Part shown: piece after piece, positions 7,485-14,909 of the stretch
Position numbering within the stretch: the first letter of the stretch is position 1
How the letters are laid out: each line of letters starts with the position of its first letter
Assembly: GCA_965653565.1 (NCBI GenBank)
Contig: CBFHAI010000024.1
Location: 1 to 64,000, forward strand
Source: JALCLA01 sp965653565
GTDB taxonomy: Bacteria; Pseudomonadota; Gammaproteobacteria; Xanthomonadales; Xanthomonadaceae
Direction of reading: 5' to 3'
DNA: 64,000 nucleotides
Program-made: the position numbers and the translations under genes
Notes under the pieces: model-generated
Seen by the model: the letters and a program-made list of their open reading frames with translations, nothing else
Database searches by the model: none
What the model was told of the DNA's origin: nothing

Positions 7485-9491
7485 ATGAATTCCGCCACCC
7501 TGGATGCCCTGGTCGCCTGGATCGGTGCGCATCCCATCGCTGCCGGCGCCGTCATCTTCGCGGTGGCGTTCTGCGACGCGCTGGTCATCCTCGGCATTGC
7601 GGTGCCGGCGGTGCCGATCCTGTTCGCGGTCGGCACGCTGGTCGGGCTGGGCCTGGTCGACGGCACCTACGCCATCATCTGCGCCGGCCTGGGCGCGCTG
7701 TTCGGCGACGGCGTGAGTTTCGTCGTCGGCCACTACTATGGCGATCGGCTCAAGCGGCTGTGGCCGTTCTCGCGCCATCCCGACTGGCTCGCGTCGGGCG
7801 AAACTTTCTTCAAGCGGCATGGGCTGAAGGGCATCATCATCGCGCGCTACGTCGGCGCCGTGCGGCCGTTCGTGCCGGCGATCGCGGGCATGTTGCGCAT
7901 GCCGGTGCGGCAATATCTGCCGGCCAGCGCCATCGCCTCGATGTCGTGGGGCGCGGCGTTCGTGGTGCCGGGCTGGATCTTCGGCGCCTCGATCGATCTG
8001 TTCGCGGCGATCGCCGGGCGCCTGGCGATCGTGCTGGCGATCCTGCTGGTGGTGCTGATGGCGATCTATTTCGGCGTCACGCTGGCCTATCGCTGGTTCG
8101 CGCCGCGCACCACCTCGCTGCTCGAACGCGCGTTGGCGTGGTCGCACCGGCATCCGGTGCTGGGTCGATTCTCCGAGGCGCTGATCGATCCGAACCGGCC
8201 GGAATCGGCCTCGCTGGCCCTGCTCGCGATGCTGCTGATCGCGGCCGGCTGGGCCTTCTTCTCGCTGCTGGTGATGCTGGCCGGCCAGGGCGAGCCGCTG
8301 CCGCTCGATCTGGCCGTGCACCACGCGCTGTTCGGACTGCGCACGCCGCTGGCCGATCATCTGATGGCGATGCTCGCCGCACTCGGCGATTGGCAGGTGC
8401 TCGCGCCCGCATCGACGCTGGTGTTCGCGTGGCTGCTGTGGCGCCGGCGCCGGATCGCGGCCTGGCATTGGCTGGCGGCGATCGGCTTCGGGATGGCGCT
8501 GGTGGCGGCGCTCGGGTTCTTGCTCGACGTGCCGAAACCGCCGGCGACCACGGCCGTCGCCGGCTTCAGTTTTCCGTCGGGGCCGGTGACGATGGCAACC
8601 GTCGTCTACGGCTTTTTCGCGGTGCTGATCGCGCGTGAAATGCCGGGCCGCAAGCGCGCATGGCCTTATTCGCTCGCCGGCCTGCTGGTCGCGCTGATCG
8701 GTTTTTCGCGTCTGTATTTCGGCGCGCACTGGCTCACCGACGTGCTCGGCGGCGCACTGCTCGGCATGGGCTGGATCGCCTTGCTCGGCATCGCGTATCG
8801 GCGCCGCGTGACGCGCTCGTTCTGGGTGCGCCCGATCGCGACGCTGTTCTTCGTCGCCGTGCTGATCGCCGGGCTCTGGCACGGCACGCAGAGTGCGCCG
8901 GAAACGCTGGCGCGCTTCGATCCGCCGGAAATGCGCGAGGACATCGCCAGCACCGATTGGTGGCGCGAGGGCTGGAAGCAGTTGCCGACGCGCCGCAACG
9001 AATTCCGCAACCGCACGGCGTGGCCGCTGAACGTGCAGTACGCCGGCTCGTTGCCGACGCTGCGCACGCGGCTGCGCGAAGCCGGTTTCGAGATGTCCGA
9101 ATCGGCCAGCTGGAAAGCCCTGCTGCGCACCCTCGACAAGGACGCCACCGCCGAAACCCTGCCGATCCTGCCAGCCTCGCACAACGGCCGCGCCGATGCG
9201 CTGTTGATGAGCCGTCCGGGCAAGGAAGCCGGCACGCGCGACGTGCTGCACCTATGGCCGGCACCCCTGCGCCTGCAACCGGGCAACGTGCCGGTATGGC
9301 AAGGCACGATCGCCACCGTCCGCCTGGAACGCCGCCTGGGCCTGTTCAGCCTGTGGCGCATGGAACTCGAACGCGGCGACGCCCAGAACGCCCTGGCCAA
9401 GGACCTGACCGGCTTTATCCAACGCTCGGATACGCGCAGCGAAAGCAGCGAGAAAGTGCTGCTTTTGCGGTCGAGAAAGTCGGCGCTTTAA
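7485..9491 (+). CDS. DedA / PAP2 / LssY-C three-domain membrane protein
   Basis: A 668-residue inner-membrane protein. Residues 1-200 form a DedA (SNARE-associated/VTT) domain with FxKRHGxKG and the ARYVGAVRPFVPAIAGM segment; DedA proteins are linked to undecaprenyl-phosphate or lipid flipping. Residues about 265-445 are a six-helix PAP2 phosphatase-like domain with SRLYFGAHWLTDVLGG (C3 motif). Residues about 480-650 match the soluble LssY C-terminal domain. The PAP2 C2 motif reads FPSGP where active enzymes have PSGH, and the C1 Lys-Arg-Pro motif is reduced to KPPATTA, so phosphatase activity is doubtful. The gene is flanked on both sides by related inverted-repeat elements. Confidence 0.88.
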   Translation: MNSATLDALVAWIGAHPIAAGAVIFAVAFCDALVILGIAVPAVPILFAVGTLVGLGLVDGTYAIICAGLGALFGDGVSFVVGHYYGDRLKRLWPFSRHPDWLASGETFFKRHGLKGIIIARYVGAVRPFVPAIAGMLRMPVRQYLPASAIASMSWGAAFVVPGWIFGASIDLFAAIAGRLAIVLAILLVVLMAIYFGVTLAYRWFAPRTTSLLERALAWSHRHPVLGRFSEALIDPNRPESASLALLAMLLIAAGWAFFSLLVMLAGQGEPLPLDLAVHHALFGLRTPLADHLMAMLAALGDWQVLAPASTLVFAWLLWRRRRIAAWHWLAAIGFGMALVAALGFLLDVPKPPATTAVAGFSFPSGPVTMATVVYGFFAVLIAREMPGRKRAWPYSLAGLLVALIGFSRLYFGAHWLTDVLGGALLGMGWIALLGIAYRRRVTRSFWVRPIATLFFVAVLIAGLWHGTQSAPETLARFDPPEMREDIASTDWWREGWKQLPTRRNEFRNRTAWPLNVQYAGSLPTLRTRLREAGFEMSESASWKALLRTLDKDATAETLPILPASHNGRADALLMSRPGKEAGTRDVLHLWPAPLRLQPGNVPVWQGTIATVRLERRLGLFSLWRMELERGDAQNALAKDLTGFIQRSDTRSESSEKVLLLRSRKSAL

Positions 9492-9790
9492 AAGCGTTAG
9501 AGCGGGACGCAAAGGAAAAAGAAAGGACGCAAAAGTGAAGAGAAAGAAAAGAAGGAGAATGTTAGAAGAGCGAAAAGAATTGAAACGGCCGGCGCACCCC
9601 GCAGCAGTCCACTCCAGCTCTCCTCCGCGCCCTCTCTTTACTCCCTCTGCGACCTCTGCGTCCTTCTGTGGCTCTGAGCCAATTACGCCGCGCCTAAAAC
9701 CGCGCACGCGCCTCAGTCCACTCCCGCTCTTCTTCGCGTCCTTTCTTTTTCCTTCGCGTCCTTCGCGTCCCGCTCCGGCTCTAAAAAACC
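9488..9790. repeat. Inverted-repeat element B (second copy of element A family)
   Basis: The 306-base gap after the DedA-fusion gene is filled by this element. The left arm begins at the stop codon of that gene and carries GGAAAAAGAAAGGACGC exactly at 9514-9530. The right arm carries its exact reverse complement at 9736-9752. A third, weaker arm-like block on the minus strand lies near 9648-9682 (GGACGCAGAGGTCGCAGAGG). The outer flanks also match element A (AGAGCGGGACGC). Two copies bracketing one gene may be chance dispersal or a composite insertion. Confidence 0.75.
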
Positions 9791-9797
9791 GCAACCC

Positions 9798-10388
9798 TCA
9801 CCCCGCCTGAAACTGCGGCAAGCGTTCGACGATGCGCGACAGCCGCGCATAGCTGTCGCGGCATTGCAGCAGTTCCTGCCGCTCCGGATCGGAGAACGGC
9901 AGCATTTCGGCCAGCCGGTAACCGACCCAGGTGGCGTCGTCGTAGAGCGCATGCGCGGCCTGCGCGTGCGGGCCGCCGAAACGTTCGATCAGGCGTTCGA
10001 GCAGCAGCGACAGCAGGCCGTGTTCGGGCGCCACATGCTGCGGCGGCGGTTCGTCGCAGGCTTCGACCGTGGCCACGATCAAACCGTTGTCGCGCACTTT
10101 CGAACGCAGCACGTGGAAGCGCGATTCGCCCTTCACCTGCAGGCCGAGCAGGCCATCGGGTTGCGAGTAGAAATCGACGATGCGGGCGCGCGTGCCGAAG
10201 GCGGCGGGCACCGCCGGCTTGCCGACTTCTTCGCCGTCGAGGATCAGGCACACGCCGAAGCCGCTGTTGCTGCGCGTGCACTGCTTCACCATGTCCAGAT
10301 AGCGCGGCTCGAACACGCGCAATCGCAGATCGCCGCCCGGAAACAGCACCGTTCGCAACGGGAAGAGCGGCAGTTCGGCGGGACTCAC
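9798..10388 (-). CDS. LON substrate-binding domain protein
   Basis: A 196-residue stand-alone LON N-terminal (PUA-like) domain, as found at the N-terminus of Lon protease but here without ATPase or protease parts. The family opening is clear: ELPLFPLRTVLFPGGDLRLRVFEPRYLDMV, then GVCLI near residue 50 and a helical C-terminal half ending at a QFQAG tail. The start is taken as GTG at 10388, eight residues before LPLFPL; no ATG is available close by. Such proteins are presumed substrate-recognition or adaptor factors, but the partner is unknown. It follows mpl on the same strand with 46 bases between, so co-transcription is likely. Confidence 0.85.
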   Translation of the reverse strand: MSPAELPLFPLRTVLFPGGDLRLRVFEPRYLDMVKQCTRSNSGFGVCLILDGEEVGKPAVPAAFGTRARIVDFYSQPDGLLGLQVKGESRFHVLRSKVRDNGLIVATVEACDEPPPQHVAPEHGLLSLLLERLIERFGGPHAQAAHALYDDATWVGYRLAEMLPFSDPERQELLQCRDSYARLSRIVERLPQFQAG

Positions 10389-10434
10389 GCCGGCAGTGTA
10401 GGCCCCGCCGCGCGGCCAGGTAAACCCGATGCGA

Positions 10435-11796
10435 TCACGCCTTCGACAGGACTTCCGCGAAACGCCGCGGCGCGCCCTCGAAGCCGCCGTTGGACATGAA
10501 GACGACCTGATCGCCGGGCCGTACGCGAGCCTGCAACTCGGCCAGCAAGGCATCGACGGTGGGCGCCGCCACGCCGTCGCCGCGCAGCGCGCCGATCACT
10601 TTTTCGGCATCCCATGGCAGGTCCGGGCGCCGCAGGAAAACCACCACGTCGGCATCGTCGAGCGAAGGTGCGAGCTCGTCGGCGTGGGCACCCAACCGCA
10701 TCGAATTGCTGCGCGGTTCGATCGCCACCACCACGCGCCCGCTGCCGATGCGCGCGCGCAGGCCGGCGAGCGTGGTGCGGATCGCGGTCGGATGGTGCGC
10801 GAAGTCGTCGTAGACGCGCGTGCCGTCGCGCTCGCCGAGCAATTCCATGCGCCGCTTGGCGCTGCGGAATTCGGCCAGCGCCGGCAGCGAACGGCGCGCG
10901 TCGTAGCCGGCCGCTTCGGCCGCGGCCAGCGCGGCGAGCGCATTCATCACGCTGTGGCGGCCGAGCAGCGGCCAACGCACTTCACCGATGTTCTCGCCGC
11001 GGCGGATCACGTGGAAGGCCGAGCCATCGGCGTCGATCAGTTCGGCGCGCCACTCGGCATCGGCATCGATCGCGAAGCGCTCGACCGGCGTCCAGCAGCC
11101 CATCGCCAACACTTCGGCGAGCGCCGCGTCTTCGCCGTTGACGATCAACCGGCCGGCAGCGGGAACCGTGCGCACCAGATGGTGGAACTGGCGCTGGATC
11201 GCCGCCAGGTCGGGAAAAATATCGGCGTGGTCGAACTCGAGATTGTTGAGGATCGCGATGCGCGGCCGGTAATGCACGAACTTCGAGCGTTTGTCGAAGA
11301 ATGCGGTGTCGTATTCATCGGCCTCGACGACGAAACAGTCGCCGCCGCCGCGACGCGCGGAAACCTCGAAATTGCCGGGCACGCCACCGATCAGGAAACC
11401 GGGGGCCGCGCCCTGCGATTCGAATATCCAGGCCAGCAGCGAAGTCGTCGTGGTCTTGCCGTGGGTGCCCGCCACCGCCAGCACGGTGCGGCCCGGCAAC
11501 ACCCGTTCGGCCAGCCACTGCGCGCCGGAAACGTAGCGTTTGCCCGCATCGAGCACATGCTCGACCGCCGCGTTGCCGCGCGACAGCGCATTGCCGACCA
11601 CGATTTCGTCGCAATCGTCGGAAATATTCGCCGCCGAATAGCCCGACGCCAGCGCGATGCCAAGCGCTTCGAGCTGCGTGCTCATCGGCGGATACACGTT
11701 CTGGTCGGAACCTTCCACCGCATCGCCGCGCTCGCGCGCCAGCGCCGCCAGACCGCCCATGAAGGTGCCGCAGATGCCGAGGATGTGGAGTTTCAT
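10435..11796 (-). CDS. mpl: UDP-MurNAc:L-alanyl-gamma-D-glutamyl-meso-DAP ligase
   Basis: Mpl recycles murein tripeptide by ligating it to UDP-N-acetylmuramate in the cytoplasm. The 453-residue protein begins MKLHILGICGTFMGGLA, the Mpl version of the Mur N-terminal domain, and has the ATP loop GTHGKTTTT at residues 110-118, EADEYDTAFFDKRSKF near 177, NLEFDHADIF near 208, and the Mpl C-terminal segments YDDFAHHPTAI near 335 and MSNGGFEG at the end. Length and motifs fit Mpl rather than MurC. It is the first gene of a probable pair with the LON-domain gene. Confidence 0.96.
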   Translation of the reverse strand: MKLHILGICGTFMGGLAALARERGDAVEGSDQNVYPPMSTQLEALGIALASGYSAANISDDCDEIVVGNALSRGNAAVEHVLDAGKRYVSGAQWLAERVLPGRTVLAVAGTHGKTTTTSLLAWIFESQGAAPGFLIGGVPGNFEVSARRGGGDCFVVEADEYDTAFFDKRSKFVHYRPRIAILNNLEFDHADIFPDLAAIQRQFHHLVRTVPAAGRLIVNGEDAALAEVLAMGCWTPVERFAIDADAEWRAELIDADGSAFHVIRRGENIGEVRWPLLGRHSVMNALAALAAAEAAGYDARRSLPALAEFRSAKRRMELLGERDGTRVYDDFAHHPTAIRTTLAGLRARIGSGRVVVAIEPRSNSMRLGAHADELAPSLDDADVVVFLRRPDLPWDAEKVIGALRGDGVAAPTVDALLAELQARVRPGDQVVFMSNGGFEGAPRRFAEVLSKA

Positions 11797-11814
11797 TGCG
11801 TCGGAGCGAAGAGC

Positions 11815-11922
11815 GGGAATCGGGAATGGGGAGTCGGGAGAAGTACGAGGTAGTTGTCGAGGCGGCGCGCCGGTAAGAGTGCAGCAGCCTGCTCTTTTCC
11901 CGACTCCCGATTCCCGATTCCC
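11815..11922. repeat. Inverted repeat with 29-base arms (GGGAATCGGGAAT type)
   Basis: The gap between mpl and the next minus-strand gene contains arms at 11815-11843 and 11894-11922 that match at 27 of 29 positions, with a 50-base loop. Each arm is built from GGGAATCGGGAAT followed by GGGAGTCGGGA. Such GGGAATCGGGAAT strings are, from memory, common between genes in Xanthomonadales. It could fold in RNA as a long hairpin upstream of mpl or act as a dispersed element. Confidence 0.8.
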
Positions 11923-11932
11923 ACAAAGGCAA

Positions 11933-12475
11933 TCACTCGGCAGCCCCCGACGACGCGAACAGCAACCGCATCACGCCGATCTCGAACACGAACGTGCCCA
12001 GTGCCAAGGCCACGCCGCCGAACATCGGCCAGTTCATCGCGTGGCGCCAGATGTGTCCGTTGATCGCGAGCTTCCAACCGATCAGCGCCAAGGTCACCCA
12101 GGCCAGCGCCAGATGCTGGCGGGTCGGAACGGTGTCGGGTCCGACCGCGGGCAAGCCCGCCAGCGCGCTCGCGAACGGCATGTAGATCAACGTGAAAAGA
12201 ATCCCGGTGCCGGCGAGCGCGATCAGCGTCTGCGAATAGCGCGACGGCACGCCGCGCACGGTCAGCAGCAGCCACGGGATCGCCAGCATCAGCAGCAGTG
12301 AAACCGCCAGTTCGGCGATGCCGCGATCGCTGCCGTAGACGACGCGCGCGAACAGCAATCCCGCGCCTGCACTGCACAGCACGACGCCGCGGAAAATCGC
12401 CGGAGAATACGGCAAATCCTGCGGGCCGCGGCGAAAGCGGCAAATGTCCCACAGCAGGCGCAGCAGGTTGATCAT
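11933..12475 (-). CDS. Conserved membrane protein of unknown function
   Basis: A 180-residue protein with about five predicted transmembrane helices (around residues 22-42, 55-75, 85-105, 130-148 and 155-175), starting MINLLRLLWDICRFRRGPQD. The opening Leu-Trp-Asp-Ile-Cys-Phe-Arg stretch before PQDLPYS resembles small Yip1/YIP-like membrane proteins of gammaproteobacteria, but I cannot assign a family with certainty. It sits between adk (40 bases upstream) and mpl on the same strand, so it may be co-transcribed with adk. Confidence 0.75.
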   Translation of the reverse strand: MINLLRLLWDICRFRRGPQDLPYSPAIFRGVVLCSAGAGLLFARVVYGSDRGIAELAVSLLLMLAIPWLLLTVRGVPSRYSQTLIALAGTGILFTLIYMPFASALAGLPAVGPDTVPTRQHLALAWVTLALIGWKLAINGHIWRHAMNWPMFGGVALALGTFVFEIGVMRLLFASSGAAE

Positions 12476-12515
12476 GCGGAAGGCGCGCCGCACGGCGCGC
12501 GGCGCGGCATCGGCG

Positions 12516-13100
12516 TCAGGCGCTCGCGGCCTGCGGCGCGGGACGGATGGCGGTGAGCACGCGATCGAGCACTTCGTCGACGCTGCCCACGCCGTAGACG
12601 CAGATCAGCTTGCCCTGCGCGCGGTAAAAATCGATCACCGGCGCGGTCAGATCGGTGTAGACGCACAGCCGGTTGCGCACCGCGTCGGGACTGTCGTCGG
12701 CGCGGCCTTCGGCCTGCGCGCGGCCGGCCAGGCGCTGGATCAGCAGTTCGGTGCTCACATCGAGCTGCACGGCGACGTCGACCGGCTGCTGCAGGCGCGC
12801 CAGCAGGCCGTCGAGCGAATTGGCCTGCGCCAGGTTGCGCGGGTAGCCGTCGAGGATGAAACCGCCATGCACATCGGGCTTGCCGAGGCGTTCTTCCAGC
12901 ATGCCCAGCACGATCTCGTCGGACACCAGATTGCCGGCCGCCATCACTTCGTGCGCCTTGAGGCCCAGCGGCGTCTTGGCGGCCACGGCGGCGCGCAGCA
13001 GTTCGCCGGTGGAAATGTGCGGTACGCCGAGCGCGTCTTTCAAACGCGTCGCCTGCGTGCCTTTGCCCGAGCCGGGCGCGCCGAGTAATACCAATCGCAT
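12516..13100 (-). CDS. adk: Adenylate kinase (short form)
   Basis: Adk interconverts ATP + AMP and 2 ADP in the cytoplasm. The 194-residue protein begins MRLVLLGAPGSGKGTQA with the P-loop at residues 7-15, followed by ISTGELLR near 29, GFILDGYPRN near 79 and the short-lid region GRADDSPDAVRNRL near 133. It has the short lid and lacks the zinc-binding cysteines of long forms; this short type is usual in Xanthomonadales. It is divergent from pfp, with a 191-base space that must hold both promoters; I see no clear sigma-70 boxes in it. Confidence 0.96.
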   Translation of the reverse strand: MRLVLLGAPGSGKGTQATRLKDALGVPHISTGELLRAAVAAKTPLGLKAHEVMAAGNLVSDEIVLGMLEERLGKPDVHGGFILDGYPRNLAQANSLDGLLARLQQPVDVAVQLDVSTELLIQRLAGRAQAEGRADDSPDAVRNRLCVYTDLTAPVIDFYRAQGKLICVYGVGSVDEVLDRVLTAIRPAPQAASA

Positions 13101-13291
13101 GAGCTGTCGAGGGATCCGGAAACGATGAAGCGCCGCGCGGCCCGGGCGGGCCTTCCGCTAGACTTCGCGGCGGACGCAGTGCGTGCAGCCGAAACGCTAA
13201 CCGCTGGGCGCAGGATAGTCAAATCAAGCGGTTGGGCCCTTTGCCGTGGGCCTGCGACCGCATCGCACCGATACACTGAAGGAACTCACCG

Positions 13292-14554
13292 ATGGCCCAG
13301 GGCACCCTGCTTTACGCGCAGTCCGGCGGCGTCACCGCCGTCATCAACAGCACCGCCGCCGCCGTGATCAGCACCGCGCGCGCCAAGAAGGTGAAAGTGC
13401 TCGCCGCACGCAACGGCATCATCGGCGCGCTGCGCGAAGAACTGATCGACACCACCAAGGAATCCGCCGCCGCCATCAAGGCGCTGCGCCACACGCCCGG
13501 CGGCGCCTTCGGCTCGTGCCGCTTCAAACTCAAGTCGCTGGAAGACAATCGCGAACAATACGCGCGCCTGATCGACGTATTCCGCGCCCACGACGTGCGC
13601 TGGTTCCTCTACAACGGCGGCAACGATTCGGCCGATACCGCCAACAAAGTGGCGCAGATCGCCAAGGCCTTCGACTACCCGCTGACCTGCATCGGCGTGC
13701 CGAAAACGGTCGACAACGATCTGGCCGTCACCGACTGCTGCCCCGGTTTCGGCTCGGCGGCCAAATTCGCGGCGGTGTCGATTCTCGAAGCGAGCCTGGA
13801 CGTGATCTCGATGTCGGAGTCGTCGACCAAGGTGTTCGTGATGGAAGTGATGGGCCGCCACGCCGGCTGGCTCGCCGCCGCCGCCGGCCTGGCGCAGCGC
13901 GCGCCCGACGAGGCGCCGCAGATCATCCTGTTCCCGGAGATCCCGTTCGACGAAGCCGCCTTCCTGGCGCGCGTGAAGGAAACCGTGCAGCGCGTGGGCT
14001 GGTGTTCGGTGGTGGTGTCCGAAGGCCTGCGCACGCCGGATGGAAAGTTCCTCGCCGAGGCCGGCGGCAAGGATGCCTTCGGGCACGTGCAGCTCGGCGG
14101 CGTCGGCCCGCAGATCGCGCAGCTGGTGAATTCGAAACTCGGGCTCAAGCAGCATTGGGCAGTGCCCGATTATCTGCAGCGTTCGGCGCGTCATCTGGCT
14201 TCGAAAACCGATGCCGACCAGGCTTGGGCCGTTGGCGCCGCCGCGGTCGAATACGCGCTCGCCGGCAAGAACGCGGTGATGCCGGTGATCAAGCGCACCT
14301 CCGATTCGCCGTATCGCTGGAAGATCGAGCCGGCGCCGCTGTCCAAGGTGGCGAATCACGAGAAGAAGATGCCGCGCAATTTCATCACGCGCGACGGCTA
14401 CGGCATCACCGAGGCCTGCCGCCGCTATCTCGAACCGCTGATCCGCGGCGAAGACGCACCGCCCTACGGCCGCGACGGCCTGCCGGTCTACGTCAAGCTG
14501 AAGAACACGCCGGTGAAGAAGAAGCTGCCGGAATACCGCATCGCCGATCGCTGA
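13292..14554 (+). CDS. pfp: 6-phosphofructokinase, pyrophosphate-type
   Basis: A 420-residue phosphofructokinase that interconverts fructose 6-phosphate and fructose 1,6-bisphosphate. The donor is predicted to be PPi: the nucleotide-site motif reads GGNDS (about residue 109), where an Asp replaces the Gly of ATP enzymes, and the catalytic loop is PKTVDND with a Lys before TVDND, as in PPi enzymes. MGRHAGWLA near residue 188 is the substrate-binding segment and SEGLRTPDGKF follows near 247. A PPi enzyme makes the step reversible and fits the two pyrophosphatases in this window. It is transcribed alone and divergent from adk. Confidence 0.92.
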   Translation: MAQGTLLYAQSGGVTAVINSTAAAVISTARAKKVKVLAARNGIIGALREELIDTTKESAAAIKALRHTPGGAFGSCRFKLKSLEDNREQYARLIDVFRAHDVRWFLYNGGNDSADTANKVAQIAKAFDYPLTCIGVPKTVDNDLAVTDCCPGFGSAAKFAAVSILEASLDVISMSESSTKVFVMEVMGRHAGWLAAAAGLAQRAPDEAPQIILFPEIPFDEAAFLARVKETVQRVGWCSVVVSEGLRTPDGKFLAEAGGKDAFGHVQLGGVGPQIAQLVNSKLGLKQHWAVPDYLQRSARHLASKTDADQAWAVGAAAVEYALAGKNAVMPVIKRTSDSPYRWKIEPAPLSKVANHEKKMPRNFITRDGYGITEACRRYLEPLIRGEDAPPYGRDGLPVYVKLKNTPVKKKLPEYRIADR

Positions 14555-14789
14555 TCGCCCGCGACCCGAAGGCGCGCGCCGCGCTGCGGCCGCGCCTCGC
14601 CGCGTTTGCGTCGCGCCACGCGGGCAGCCAGACCGCGACCGGGCGGTTGAATCGAGCCGATAGAAGTTTCGCGGCCGTTTCCGGCGAATTTCCATCATCT
14701 TCGCCGGCGTCGACGCGCCACAATTCGATGACGCCCACGGGCAAGTTGGCCGAAGCGATGCCCGGCCCGACGAATTTCATCGGTCGCAT
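14493..14789 (-). CDS. Possible small hypothetical protein
   Basis: The 355-base space between pfp and the ligase gene contains a minus-strand frame starting MRPMKFVG, with another M three codons later, for about 98 residues. Its first 75 residues have protein-like composition (ELWRVDAGEDDG, LLSARFNRPVAVWLPAWRD) and mostly G or C at third positions, unlike many shadow frames. Against it, the frame overlaps the end of pfp by 62 bases, there is no good ribosome-binding site, and I recognise no family. Otherwise this gap shows nothing beyond the likely promoter of the pigment ligase. Confidence 0.3.
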   Translation of the reverse strand: MRPMKFVGPGIASANLPVGVIELWRVDAGEDDGNSPETAAKLLSARFNRPVAVWLPAWRDANAARRGRSAARAFGSRAISDRRCGIPAASSSPACSSA

Positions 14790-14909
14790 GTCCGCATCGT
14801 CGGACCCGCCGCGTGGTCGGTCAAGACACCTTCGTTTCGCGTATTGCCACTTGCGGGCCTTGAGTCGCGTAAGGCTTTCCGCGAGTCTAGGCGCGCTTTT
14901 GGGGGAATC

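Noticed and set aside
7152..9251. A 699-codon minus-strand frame opposite the DedA-fusion gene, with a Lys/Glu/Arg-rich end
   Set aside because: Its low-complexity end is simply the inverted-repeat element read as protein, and the rest is Arg/Gln/His-rich shadow of the membrane-protein gene.
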